Below are positions 13,315 to 25,635 of a stretch of 64,000 bases of DNA, one piece after another (the first letter of the stretch is position 1; every line of letters begins with the position of its first letter). The stretch is taken from the NCBI RefSeq assembly GCF_037038585.1, contig NC_092520.1, positions 196,270,706 to 196,334,705 of the forward strand, written 5' to 3'. A model generated the notes under the pieces. That model ran no database searches. It had not been told where the DNA came from and was given only the letters and a program-made list of their open reading frames with translations. Source of the DNA: Patagioenas fasciata. Lineage: Eukaryota > Chordata > Aves > Columbiformes > Columbidae. The translations under genes and the position numbers were made by a program.

Positions 13315-16300
13315 TCACCACTCCCAAACCTCAAAGAACAGCCAAAAATAAAAATAAATTTAAAAAAAGGAAACAGGCTGCAACAAACAAACATTTTATT
13401 GGTAGACACCAATATGAAATATGCCAAACGTTAGTGTTATTCAAAACAATCTCTAACACTGTACTATGCCATACAAAAACTATACTGCTACAACAAGTAT
13501 TAGAAAAAGTGGAGGTATTGTTATCACACAGTTTGGACAGCAGCTACATGATGTGGCTGAGAAAGACTTTTGTTGTGTGGATATAAGCAATCCCAAATAC
13601 AGTGTGTATGTAATAATACATATTCTAAACATTTTTACTGTCTGAAGAGGTCAACCTTATTCTGTCAAGTTAGTGCTGGAAACTGGTTCAACAGTCTTAC
13701 ATAAATCTATTTATCAAAAATGCTTTAGAGGTTTGCTATGTACTAAACTTAGATTAAATTCAGAGAGCTACTGAGGAACAAAATTCCTGTGGTAAAATAT
13801 TTGCAAGTAAATATGACTTTTGATTCCTATTGAACACCTGCTGGATTGTATATTGTGCACAGTGATACTCGTGTCCTAAACAAAAATTTATTTGCCACTG
13901 TGCTTGTGCAGAGAGCAAATCATTTCAAAACCACCAAAAACTATTATACCTCAGACTCTTGAATTCTGCTTTTTAAAGTAACAATGTCAAAGGAAAAAGT
14001 CTGCTTGAGAGAAAGGTTTGCTCACAAGATTAAAAGTCAACCTAATATCAGTTATGTGTGGTGGAAATTATAACACCATTTTAAGTGAGAGATGTTGTAT
14101 TCCAAAGGCTTAAAATTTAGTTCTAAGACAATGATGAAGAAACTGAGTGTTTCCAGTGAGGTTAAAAAACTGTATCAGCTTTCAGAAACTTTTGTGATTG
14201 CAACCATTCATTTCCAGATAAATTATTTGCAATACTTTATTTGTGAAGAAAAATTGTCCTTTTTTTCTTATTTTAAGGATGCTTTACACTAAATAATGCT
14301 ATTAAGTATGACACAGATCTCAACATTTTCATAATTTGGTCTTTTCCACTTTAAATATGACTATACAGACCTGCATTGACACCCATCATTTTTCAAAAAA
14401 TGATGTTTGAAATCTTCAAGAACATGCCTGGAATACAATGTTGTCTTGATTATGCTATATTTGAGAAGACTTTCAAAGTTCATGAAAAAAAACCTGTCCA
14501 TATTACTATGTATCAACACAGCAGGACTGAAATTGAACTTCACCAAATGTCACTTGAGATCATCATTTCTTCAATGTATATTTTTTTTCAAATGGATCAA
14601 AGATATGAACCATTCTGCTCTGATGTAGTTATAAAGAAACTGTCTTCTCTTATCTTTACACACATTACATTATGCTATCAATATTTACTCGGGACTATGG
14701 TATCATTGTAGAACTACTGAATACAGTACTGTATATAGCTTGAACTTTGTCCTGGAAAGCTGTTGCTCTATTACAAAAACAAAACCAAAAGCTACCCTAT
14801 AAATAGTTCAGGATTTTTGCTCTCTAATCCTGTGTTACCTATCGTTATGATTATTAATGTCTTAGATTAACAATTTAGAATTGCATTAAATAATGAAAAT
14901 ACTAAATTTGCTCAAAAACTTTTATAGAAGACGATAAAAAGTATAAGTTTAGAATGGGGCACATGGTTGCCCATGGATTCTAGAAAAATGAATAAAAACA
15001 CAACTTTTGGTCTAGGAAGTCAAATTACACATATATCATGAACTTCTGACAACAAAAAACTGCAAACACAAAAAAAGAATCCTATACCTGCAAAACAGCA
15101 AACCCAGTCATGACATGGTTCTTATTTTATATTTGCTTTTCAGCAGTGAAAAAGAAACACTTTGGTAATCTATCTGTAACAGTGTGTTTTCCCTACTTTT
15201 CTTTAGCTTTCCCAAAATAGCCACCCAACAGAGATCAAGTCTAACAAACATCCTACCAGACATAAAGAGCCTTCTGCATGGATGAGAGACTACGTTTGGA
15301 AAAGCTGCAAAATGCAATTATAGTTATTTATCGCAGTTCACATAAATTTTTGTTTCCTACTTCTCTTCTGCCCTTCCTAAACTCTACCTCTCTAAAATTG
15401 TGATTATGTAAACATCTCAGAAAATAAATAAAAGTATGAATGTAGATTTCCCAGCTCTCTGACTAATCTATCCTAAGCAGAATGCCTTACATGACTCACT
15501 CTGTTACCTATTACAGTGCCTTTATTACTCCTGTGGTATATGTGCCAGGGTCCTAACTTATCCTTTGCAGGAGAAGGTGTTGAGAAGGAGTGTACTGTAG
15601 AAAGGGTATCAAATTATTGTCAATCTCTGATTTTTTCCCTACACCTTTTTTATAGACAGGGAAGGTTCCAGATTGTGCTTTTATGCATCTCCTTTCCAGT
15701 GCAAACACACATTAAAAATGTAAGTTAGAATATTTGATTCTTTGTGTGGAGGTGGACTTGTCTAAAAAATACTTTCATGAAACTTGTTAGAATTTCCTTA
15801 AGGACTTCCCTTAGCAAGTCTATGTCGAGTCAGCATCAGCTTTCTACACCTATGTGTTGTTTTAAAAATCTGCAACTCCAATAAGACTGAGCTTGCATTT
15901 GTATTGCGGGGGCAGTCTGAAGTAGTAGAGGTATCTCAGTGGGTAGTTTAGCATGCACCAAAGATATCCTTCTCTGGAAACTGCTAAGGGGTATTTACTG
16001 TTATATAATACCAGTTTTAAATTGAAATAAACTATCCTCTCCATTTTTTAGCCATATTGCTGCTTTACAAAAGAAATATCAGACTGTAGTTTTCTGAATA
16101 TCAGTATAGCAACATAAAAGGTTTCATGAGGAATGCTGTCTCAAGGACAATACATTATGCTCAGATTCTACAGGATTGCACACAATGTAATGTGAGAAAG
16201 TAAAAAATATTTTGACAGATGATTCATCTGTGTGCTGATAATGGGGTTGATTAAATGAGTTTATTGACATATAAAATTAAATGTAGATCTTGCAAATCTA

Positions 16301-16867
16301 AACAGGTGTTCTTCAATATGGATGTCCTTGTGAATATGGTTTGATAGCCTGCAGATGGTGCAAATACAACTTTGCTGTACTCAGTTAAAAAATTACTTTT
16401 ATCTTCCCAGATGAGCTTGTTTTCTGAACAGTGACATTTTACCATTACTGAACAGAATATGTTTGTTTGTAGAAAAAGTATATAAAGGACCTTCAGCCTG
16501 GCTTTAGAGATTTCAAGCATTCTTACATCCACAGACTCTGAATATTTCTTTAAGAAGAAACAAAACTTCCCCCACAGTAATTGGCTCACATTAAGTTAAA
16601 ATTTCAGGAAGTTTGTAAAGGAGGACAATTTAGAGATTTACTAATATTAAGATTTGCTACTCCATCCTTCTTCCACTGAAGGAGATAAAGTTAAGTCTGC
16701 ATTTTTGTTTGTCAAACAGATCTGAGACTTACTGAAACCAGTGACTTTATTATTCCTTCTGTTTCCCATTTTCCATTTATGCCACTATTTGTTAATTTAG
16801 TGAGCCTCATATTGTCCACACTGTGGACACAGTACATCCAAGTGTGAAACTGGAGACCATGACCTAA
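13315..16867. other. A+T-rich unique sequence, no supported gene
   Basis: No gene or classifiable repeat is seen. Frames of 105-112 codons at 13,269-13,586, 14,376-14,711 and 16,251-16,589 have no recognisable motif, signal or splice context. A perfect 8-bp palindrome TGTCCACA-C-TGTGGACA lies at 16,814-16,830, just outside the duplicated segment that begins at 16,868. Confidence 0.55.
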
Positions 16868-17467
16868 TCTGTTTTGCTCCTAATTTATTAAAATTCAAAT
16901 TTTGAGTTCTTGATTCTGGTTTCCAAAATCCCATGCTCCAGAGGGACCCCAACAGCAGAAAAGATATATCTTATATTTTATGGAGTTAGAATGAGTTAAC
17001 GTACAGGTAGCTTACTTCAGCTTCCTTACTCTTGGATTCCTACAGCCTTTTACCACTGTGAACTTTCACCCTGGCTTGTGAACACATTTGCATTGAACAA
17101 CATATATTTCTCAACTTTGTCTCTAGTCACTAGGGATTTCACAAACTGTCATGTAATTGTGGTCTTCAGATAAAATGTGCAATTGCAAAGTTATGATAAG
17201 CCTTCAGGAATGGTTGTTTTCACTGGTAAAGCTGCAGATGAAAATTTGATGAACACTTTCAGAGTGCTCTGCTCTTCTCATTAGAACTCTCAGTCCTTTG
17301 TTATCACCCAAACCTTACAGGACCACTTTTTGCTTGCAGAACCTGTTAGAGCTTCTTTTAATTCACAGAATCACAGAATCACAGAATGTTAGGGATCGGA
17401 AGGGACCTCGAAAAATCATCTAGTCCAATCCCCCCACTGGAGCAGGAACACTGAGGTTACACAGGAA
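16868..17467 (+). repeat. Inverted-duplicate copy A (600 bp) of 44,326-44,930
   Basis: This segment matches the reverse complement of 44,326-44,930 along its whole length. By eye there are about 13 substitutions and one 5-nt gap (~98% identity). It comprises about 495 bp of otherwise single-copy sequence (16,868-17,362) and the last ~105 bp of the minus-strand CR1 that starts at 17,363. In this copy the CR1 continues beyond the duplication to about 17,722. In the other copy the CR1 stops at the duplication edge, so this copy looks closer to the source arrangement. Similarity ends sharply at both edges. Confidence 0.95.
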
Positions 17468-17722
17468 GGCATCCAGGCAGGTTTTGAATATCTCCAGAGA
17501 AGAAGACTCCACAACCTCCCTGGGCAGCCTGTTCCAGTGCTCCGTCACCCTCACCATGAAGAAGTTTCTTCTCAAATTTAAATGGAACCTCCTGTGTTCC
17601 AGTTTACACTCATTGCCCCTTGTCTTACCATTGGTTGTCACCGAGAAGAGCCTGGCTCCACCCTTGTGACACTGAACCTTTATAAACATTAATGAGGTCT
17701 TATGAATATTAATGAGGTCAAA
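17363..17722 (-). mobile_element. CR1 LINE, 5'-truncated (~360 bp)
   Basis: A minus-strand CR1 with a clear 3' tail of three CACAGAAT-type repeats at 17,364-17,387. The 3'UTR and the ORF2 C-terminal coding region follow. The minus-strand translation includes [20 protein letters not shown] and [20 protein letters not shown], the conserved C-terminal block of CR1 ORF2. Near 17,690-17,720 a short direct repeat of 'attaatgaggtc' breaks the consensus order and similarity then ends. The subfamily looks the same as the copies at 45.0 and 57.65 kb. Confidence 0.93.
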
Positions 17723-18175
17723 AGGATTAGGTCCATTCCGAACAATTATGTTTTTGTATTGGTGTTTTTCCTTTGTAGCTACCCTCCCCACTCAAGCTCA
17801 TCTCAGGATCACTAAATTTTTGCTGTGTTTTGTTTCTCTTTTGCTTTTTCTTTGAGTCAAATAAATGCTACACAGGTACACAGGCTCCCTGTTTGTAAAT
17901 GTTTTCTCAACTCTCTTCCCCATACACCACTTCCTCTGATTACAGAACAGTGTTACTACACAGTGCTGAGGAATTTGTCCTCTTTTTAAAGTGTTGTCTG
18001 GAAATACACTAGGAATATTGTTTTATAAACAACCTTTTATCAGTTTAATAAAATTAATTTTAATTACTGTGATGTATTTCTTTTATATTTTTCTCTACAT
18101 AACCGATAATGAGCCTTCTGAATTTTCCTGGTTATTCTTGAGTGATAGCACAGAAATAAAGAAATAGTCCTAGGA

Positions 18176-18471
18176 CACAGAATCATAGATTTTGTCAAGT
18201 TGGAAGGGACCCATAAGGATCATAGAGTCCAATTCCCTGCTCATTACAGGACTTCCTAATGCTAAATCATATGACTAGGAACATTGTCTAGATGTACCTT
18301 GAACTCTGATGGGCTTGGTGCTGTGACCACTTTCCTGAGGAGACTGTTTCAGTGACTGACCACCCTCTCAGTGAGAAACCTTCTACTAATGTCCAATTTG
18401 ACCTTCCTGTAACACAGAATCATTCCATTTCCTCATTCATGCCCTATCATTGGTCACCAGGTAATGGGCAG
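18176..18471 (-). mobile_element. CR1 LINE fragment, old
   Basis: Minus-strand CR1 3' region. The tail 'cacagaatcatagat' is followed by 'gttggaagggacccataaggatcatagagtcc' and then the degenerate 'tttcagtgactgaccaccctctcagtgagaaacc' block. Divergence from the other CR1s is visibly higher, so this is an older insertion. No frame survives. Confidence 0.85.
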
Positions 18472-19180
18472 TATATCTGTTATTTATCTAAGAAAACATA
18501 CATAATATAAAACGGTTAAGAGAAAATGAATACACAAAAACTGTAGTGAAAGGCCGGATTTTTATAAATCCCTTTTAGTAAATAGTGGAAAAAAGTAGTG
18601 TGTTCAGAACCTACTGATCCTACCACTGCATACTAAACATTAGGCGCAAGTGAGCAAGGATGTGAAGAACTCACTCTGAAAATTATCTTTCATATGAAGT
18701 TAGGAACCTAAACATTTCAGAATGCAATGAGTATTTAAAAACAAATAGCTACACAATTTTAAGAAGCCAAATCCTTCACAGATTTTATGTATTAAATTTA
18801 AAAAAAAAAAATAAAAAAAAATCCTAAAGCCCTAAGCACCCCATTCTCAGGCTTAAATTATAGTTGTAGTTAAATCAAGACTTCATCCACAATTCACAAC
18901 AATACAACCTTTAAATATAAAAAAAAACCACTGCACCAGGATGAACTACTTATATAGAAGAGGCTAAAAATGTTTACTCATTGTCTCCTTTCTCTCACTC
19001 TGATGTTTATTGACTACCTAATTTGTTTATTCACTGGAGAACAAGTGTTTTGCATCATTTCTCAGGTGAATGTACAGTTACAGATCTTCCAAGTGTGAAG
19101 AATGTTACTTTAACGTTCTCAAGAAGAAAAGGTTATCTGACTAAACATAAGGGTAGAGTCTAACTCTAAATGAGGAGATT

Positions 19181-19203
19181 AAAAAAAAAAAAAAAAAAAA
19201 AAA
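19181..19203. repeat. Poly(A) run (23 nt)
   Basis: An uninterrupted A-run. I see no retrogene body upstream of it and no flanking target duplication, so I treat it as a simple repeat. Confidence 0.85.
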
Positions 19204-20412
19204 GCTAAAGATTTCTTCCCACTAATTAGGTAGAAAGAAGTGTTTATATTTTAAACATAAGCTAAACTATTTAAAAAAGAGTGAATAACAAACAGTAAGA
19301 ACATACTTTGAACCTAAAAAGTCAGTGTCATAATAAAATGGTAGTTTGCTGTGTCTCATGCTGGTTATTTCTTCTTTCTTTGTTTTAATATTAATAATTT
19401 AGGCTTCACACAGTACAAAGGGCTGTGCTAATATGGTATTGCTTGCAGGTTAATATTTCATGTATGCCTTGTAAAATGCTCATACTCTAGTGGAGCTGAA
19501 CCTGATATGAAAATCATGTGAATTTTAAATAACAAAATTAGTGGGAAAAGGGACAATTATATAGGCCAATTAAAAAAGTGCCCTGCAAAATGAAGTGTTA
19601 TTCCTTCTTTTTACCAGAAGATTCTGCTTACAAATTTTATTATTAGAGCTGGGAACAGCAAATATTACTGTGTATCAATATGGACAGTTATAAAGTACAA
19701 TATTGTAATTACATTTCTTTTTGCTCTGTTCATAATTATTTTAAGTTCATTTTGCTTAATACTATAAGAGCAAATATTAAATACTTTTAAATAATCTAAT
19801 ATTATTTTAAATAATCTGATATGCTGATTAATGGCAACATTTCTATGACATATTACTTATTTCACTATAGCCACTCAACTGAGGCAGGCACTATGGAAAC
19901 ATTTTATGAAACAGGCATTGTTTGGTTCAAAGATCTTAAAGATTAAATAAAAAAAAAAAATCTATGGATTAAATATACTTCAGTATTTGAATGTCTCATA
20001 CCCTTAAGGGCACAAAAGGGATCAACATGTTTCCAAAAAGCACCCTCTTCAAGATGCCTCAAGTTGCTTTTTTCAAAATGAAGACATCCAGTTTAGTCAC
20101 TTTTGAAATTTAAATCATCCAGGGCAGATTTCCTATTTCTTTTGATAACACATTATTATCTGGTGATAGTTATGAACTAAAGTGTTCTTGCAAATCTTTA
20201 TGGATTTTGCTGTAGTTCATTTCTGGGTATTTTACATTTTTACTTAGTATTCTCCTTTATATCAGCTATCAAACTTCAGTATTCCTGCTTCAAATTTCAG
20301 CATTACATTAAATATTCAACAAGCAACAACAATAGAAGTTTACCAAGGTAGGAAAGTGTGATATAGCCTCTGATTTCACCATATCTACATTAGTTCAAGT
20401 CAGTCTTCGCAA

Positions 20413-20515
20413 AGTCTCAATTTATCTGTCAGTAAAATGAGGATAATTATATTTACTTGCCTCACATAGGGCAGTGAGGTTTTACTCAAGTTTGTAAAGA
20501 GCTTTAACATCCCCA
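20413..20515 (+). mobile_element. Possible ancient SINE (MIR-like) remnant
   Basis: The run 'caatttatctgtcagtaaaatgaggataattatatttacttgcctcacatagggcagtgaggttt...gtaaagagcttt' follows the order of the conserved part of amniote MIR-type SINEs ('cagtttcctcatctgtaaaatggggataataatacctacctcacagggttgtgaggatt...gtaaagcgctt'). A second region near 20,735-20,850 ('gaattgcccctcgtccaagg...gcaaaccccagctgattctgcc') resembles the reverse-oriented 'cttgcccaaggtcacacagc...aaccccagctc' block of such old elements. The match is from memory and diverged. Confidence 0.35.
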
Positions 20516-21292
20516 AATTAAGGGAATTAGGCTAATGAACATTCAGTCTGTAGATACAAAAAGGCATTTAAGTGCCTCTAATGGGTATCACTCTTCTGAA
20601 ACTGGATCTTCCCATTCTGCAGTAAGTTTAGACTGTCCATTTACATTTTTAAACAATTATACCCTATTTCAAATAATCTGCTTACATCAAACACATAATA
20701 AGAAGGGAAGCTTGACATTAAGGAAAGTGGAATGAATTGCCCCTCGTCCAAGGTTTTGAAGCACAGGTATGGACAGCTGTTGCACTACAGTTCTGGACTG
20801 CAAACCCCAGCTGATTCTGCCTTGTGCTTAGCCATTTGTTTCCTCAACAGTGAGTCCTGGTTTTTCCTGCTGTTGATGACTGATCTTCTTTCAACTAATT
20901 ATGTGTATATCTGTGTGTTTGTAAGATGATTTCCATTAGCCTTCATTTTGTGGAATCACTCTTGATATCAAGAAGGCCAGGCATCATGCCAGTGAAAATA
21001 TTATAGGAAATGGGTGAAGGATGAAGTAACCTGCTACACACAGTTTTCACTCTTCTGTATCATTATCAATGGTTATGCACAGAGAATTAGAAGACAAGGC
21101 TTCCCTTCTCAAAAGTGTTGTAATAATCATGTGCTACAATTCCTCAATGTCAACCAGCATGTTTTCTATCATTCTCTGCATATGGTTTTTACACATTTCT
21201 TAAAAGACAATGTCTCTTTATTACAAACCAATTGAAGTTGAAAGGAAGGTACCATCTAGTATAACTAACTTAATTTCCTTCAAATTTCCACA

Positions 21293-21405
21293 AAAGCAAA
21301 CAAACAAAAAAACCCAAATAAACAAAAACCAAAAACAAACAAACAAACAACAACAACAACAAAACAGAAAACAAACACACAAAAAATAAAAACAAACAAA
21401 ATACC
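21293..21405. repeat. A/C-rich simple repeat
   Basis: AAAC, AAC and ACA units over about 110 bp. The long F/C/V-rich minus-strand frames across it are artefacts of the repeat. Confidence 0.85.
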
Positions 21406-24400
21406 ACAATGGACAGATTGCCAGAAAAGTAACATTTCTTCAGTTTTCACTGCAAACTTAACTAATATACATAAATACTTCTTATTTACCAGGAAGAACA
21501 GAGAGGATAATTTCCTCATAGTTCCATAATAAGTGCAAAGTGATAAATAACAGTAGTTCAACAATCAAAAACATGAATCACCATACAAATTATTTGCCGA
21601 AGGTTGCTTCATACAACTGCAATATTGATAATGGGAGGAATGATCACTGCTTTTTTTAACAATTATTCATTTTGAAAAGCACTCAGAAGAACTATCACCC
21701 AGTGTTCCTTCAAACTGCATTTTTTTTCAGAAAAATACAGAAACTGAAGTTTATGTGCTGAAATGCAGAAGCTTGATATTAAACCAGTATGAGCAGGCAC
21801 AAGGGAAACACAGAAGGCGAGAGACCTTTTGTGGAATTTAAGAGAAGACTCATAAGATATCAACAGAAAGAAAACAAGAACTGTGTTCTAGAAAGTAAAT
21901 ATATGCCAAAAACTTTTTTAAAATACCATTTTAGAACACAGAAATAAACAGAAGAAAACCAAGAGCAGCAGAAAGTTATGGTGTAAGTTGTGTGACATAG
22001 ACAAAAATACCAAGTCAGGAGATAATGAATGACAAGTACGTAGAGGAGAAAAGACAACAAAATACAAGTCTGCTATGTATGTCTGCTGTTTGTGCTGAGA
22101 AATGAGAGATGACATCCTTCTTCCCCACACCTCTAAGCCTCAGTTTCTGCAGTTCCATGATGCCATCTTTACCTCCATTTACTTAAAATAAAATTTTCCT
22201 CTCAGAGCAAGAAGTTTATGCAGAAATGTTGAAAACCAGGCTTCAAATAAATAAAAAATTTCAAGATCAGATGAAAAATATAAGGAATATTTGTTTTAAA
22301 AATAACTATATTTATTATATTGAAAATAATCATTTTGAGATATGGTACAAGGCTTTTGAATGCTTGAGGTTGGAAATGTATTTGTCTGAAATGAGTATTT
22401 GCTTACCAAAAATAATCAAATAAGATCTCATGTAACTTCACCTCATTTCAATAATACCATATGATGATCATCTGTGCAAAATAAAGATGAGAAGATCTGC
22501 AAAGTAGCACAGAAATGACAGAAACAAAGTCAGAGAGGGAGGGTGGAAGGATTTTTCAGTCTTGTGCAGAATTTTTCTTCACTGTTAGTAAACTTCTGAT
22601 GTTTCCTCAGTCCAAATTTTTTTAATTCCTACACAGTTCAGCAGCTCTAATTGCCAGACCTCCTTTCTTTTGGACACTATAACAAAGCATGGCACTGAAA
22701 TATATATTTTCCATTGCTCTCCAATGCTATTGTTGTAGTACTCTTATAACACTACAGTCCTCATGTGCATTGTGTTGCCTATAAGGTGAGTGAATGCATT
22801 ATCGTTATTGTGGGGAGAATATAGGAAACAGAGGAATAGTAGGAATGAACATGCTAATCAATCAATAGGAGGAAAAATATGTAGATTATCCTGAATATTT
22901 CTGCATAGTTTGCTAAGTGACTCTAGCAACACTTGTTTTTCTCCCCCTAGGTTTTATTCTAAAAGCTGCCCTAACTGAGGTTTGTTTTACAGTTTCTCTG
23001 TGAAAACTTATGTCTGCCATGGGTTTTACAGCACAGACTGAGATAAAGAAAAAAAAATTACTTCTGAGAATTACAGAAGCCAAAGAAGTAGCTTCACCCT
23101 GCAGGGTTCTAGAAGTTCTTAATTTAAACTATGAATCATTTTGCCACAACCAAAAGAGAGAGGCTCCTAAAGTGGCATCCTTTGGGGATAATTCTGCCTT
23201 TAGTTTTGCACTATGTAATTCAGACATTTGGAACAAGTTAAGCATGGGAATTGCTGATGGTGGCCACTGCACTTCAAATGGTTGTTGATTATTCCATCAG
23301 ACTAAAACAAATGTGCTTTTCTACCTTAAAGTCTTCATTTCAATGGTAGGTCCCCTTTAAAAGTGATGAAATCTAATGTCCAAAATTAGCATACTCTGGA
23401 TTTTAACTGGGTTTGTTTTTTTCTCTTCCCCACTTTGCAGAGGTAAATATGGAGGCAATGTTGTGAGTACAAATTCCAAGTGACTTCAGAAACAATAATT
23501 TATATTATTGAACCTCTCTAGAGGACTAGTCAATAGGAATCTGTTTAATGACAAGTTTTACCATTTTCACAGACACTTCAGAGATAAACTGATAACACTA
23601 GGTGGATGATTGCGAATAATAACTTTAAATAAGGCCAGTGCAGAATGTGACTAGAGCATGACCTCATATCATGCCATCCTTCAGTGAGAGATTAATGTCT
23701 CCCAGAACATACAAGGACAGCAACAGCAATGCTTGCTAAACAAAGGAATTCAGGCTCTCTCAAGTTACTGGGCAGATATATACCAGGACTCAATCTTAGA
23801 TTTGTATCAGACCTAAAGCCTGCTTTTTAGCTGAATCAGGACTGCAGATAGTATGAAGATTTGATATCCATTACTGTATGTTTCTAGCCTCCCTTAAAAA
23901 GTGAAATTAATCATAATGAAATTAATTTTTAATTTTTAATTTCAATTTTTATAAATACCTAACTAAATAAAGTTCATTTTAAAATTAAATTATCTGAATC
24001 TGCCTGTCAATGTGTGCCCATCAAAGATTACAAGCCCTGAAAGTCACAACTTCAATATTTCTTCCCTTAAGGTTATTATTGAAAAGCTAGTAACAAAGTA
24101 GAAAATTTAGATGTGTGAACAGATTCTACATGAGAATAAAATCAGTTGGAAAGGAATGTGCTTGGTTTAATTATCTTTTGTTATGAATCCAGTGACCATT
24201 TTCTGTCTTTTTTTTTTTAATATACATTTCATAAAAAAAAAAAAAAAAAAGATAAATGAATAATACAAGATCCATGTAGAAACCAAAGCTTAATGAATAA
24301 TATCTGTACATAAATCTTCTGACATTATTTAAATGTAATTGCCTTTGGAAATTTAAGTTAAAGACAATAGTGCATTCCACCTTAGTTCTCATTCCCATCA

Positions 24401-25233
24401 AAAATACTTTACTTTGCCTGTAAAGGTAATAAGTTTAGACTGTACATTTCACAAACTAGTTTTTCTTTTCCAGAATACAGGAAGACTTTTTTTTTCCATT
24501 TATTTTTCCATGAGGATCATTGCATCTGTATAATAAATATTTTGGCTTTTTGTAAATCTAGTTACAGGTATTGCCAAAATAGAACATAATTCCCTGTCAA
24601 AATCTTTAGTAAGCATTGACTTATACAAATGCTGTTATTTATTTAAAAATAATAGACAACCTCATCAAAAGCAAGTGTTGCCATTAAATTACTGAAATAT
24701 TTGTAACAGGATTATGAAAAGCTATCTGATGTAAGTTTTTATGTTTTAAAGATACTGTATTTAATGAAAAATATTACTTGACAAGGCTGTTTTAAATTTT
24801 CATATTTCCTTATGACAAAAAATAATAGTGAAGGAAATGTTTGCCAGGATAAACAGATTCCTCTGTCATATCTGCAAGAAAATGACTTTTCATGACTAAA
24901 TCATTCATGCAATTCATTTAAATAAACCTTCTTTAGGAAAGATAAAGACTGATGTTAAAAAATGAGATTTATTTTCATTGTACATCACTGTACACTATAG
25001 TGTACCTTTAAGTAAGTATCTCGTAAAGCATCATGAAGTGGTAGATAAAATTGGGTTTACCTCATGCTTGATGTTAGAAGGTTCTCCGAAGATCACGTAG
25101 CCCAACCCTCCCGCAAGTCTGTCTTCGCTCCAGACCTGCCCATGGGTCTCAAGGGCCTGGGACTCCTGAAGGCAAATCTTACCTGTGAAGATCAAGGTGA
25201 ATAAACAAACCAACATTTCAGTGACTTCAATTA

Positions 25234-25238
25234 CTCTG
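25234..25238 (+). repeat. Target-site duplication (left), CTCTG
   Basis: CTCTG directly precedes the TGTGGCAG start of the LTR and recurs at 26,302-26,306 directly after its final GTGACA. A perfect 5-bp duplication identifies a genuine retroviral integration. Confidence 0.88.
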
Positions 25239-25518
25239 TGTGGCAGAATGCAAACCCCCCTTTCTCCCTCTCCCTCCTTGGTCGTGGAAGGAGTAGGCAC
25301 ATCCCCCTATCTCTCTATGTGAGGCTAACAGCTTCTTTTGTTTGGCCCAGAGCACCCTGGCCAGGGCCATTAGGAGAAGGGATTGCCGAGACGCCAGTGA
25401 GTCGCTGGGCACCTGTGACCAGTGTGGGGGATGTTTGGAGGCTTCAGGGGCGCCATACACACGGTGTGTGGGTGCAGAGAAGCTTCTAGAATGCCTACAG
25501 TCAGGTCTGATCAGCCAG

Positions 25519-25525
25519 TATAAAA
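25519..25525 (+). promoter_or_regulatory. LTR TATA box
   Basis: TATAAAA, about 280 bp into the LTR, followed by a CG-rich initiator region. It sets the expected U3/R border near 25,548. Assignment rests on position and motif only. Confidence 0.75.
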
Positions 25526-25622
25526 ACGGGACTCCCTCGTCGAGAGAGCGCGAGCTGAAGATGCTGCCGCCGAGAGCCCCCCTCCCCGGGATGGAGACTC
25601 CGCTTGCCTTGCCTCCACATGT

Positions 25623-25628
25623 GTGAGT
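25623..25628 (+). promoter_or_regulatory. Candidate splice donor (GTGAGT) in the LTR leader
   Basis: GTGAGT followed by AA is a near-ideal 5' splice site, located about 75 nt after the predicted start of transcription and just before the first hairpin. If used, the hairpin array would be intronic in transcripts spliced from this LTR. Not demonstrated. Confidence 0.4.
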
Positions 25629-25635
25629 AAAACTT

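Larger units (their letters stand above)
18472..25233. other. A+T-rich unique sequence with simple repeats, no supported gene
   Basis: Contains a 23-nt A-run at 19,181-19,203, an A/C-rich tract at 21,293-21,405, a T11/A18 inverted pair at 24,208-24,250, and a possible ancient SINE remnant (20,413-20,515). A 92-codon + frame at 23,010-23,288 has no recognisable domain. Just before the LTR, about 25,070-25,130 weakly resembles a CR1 3' tip ('gttagaaggttctccgaagatcacgtagcccaacc'), but too weakly to call. Confidence 0.55.

Noticed and set aside
13128..13586. Long F/V/C-rich or K/N/T-rich frames at 13.1-13.6 kb
   Set aside because: Translation of an A/C-rich simple repeat on either strand.
14376..14711. 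111-codon frame as a small gene
   Set aside because: Overlapping long frames in two phases and on the other strand, residues follow A+T composition, no motif.
21221..21564. Cysteine/phenylalanine-rich membrane-like frames
   Set aside because: Artefact of the A/C-rich simple repeat at 21,293-21,405.
23010..23288. 92-codon frame with mixed composition
   Set aside because: No family recognised and no splice or promoter context. Length is within chance expectation for the window.
25070..25130. Extra CR1 3' tip just before the LTR
   Set aside because: Only a loose match of about 35 bp without the tail repeats; too weak to annotate.
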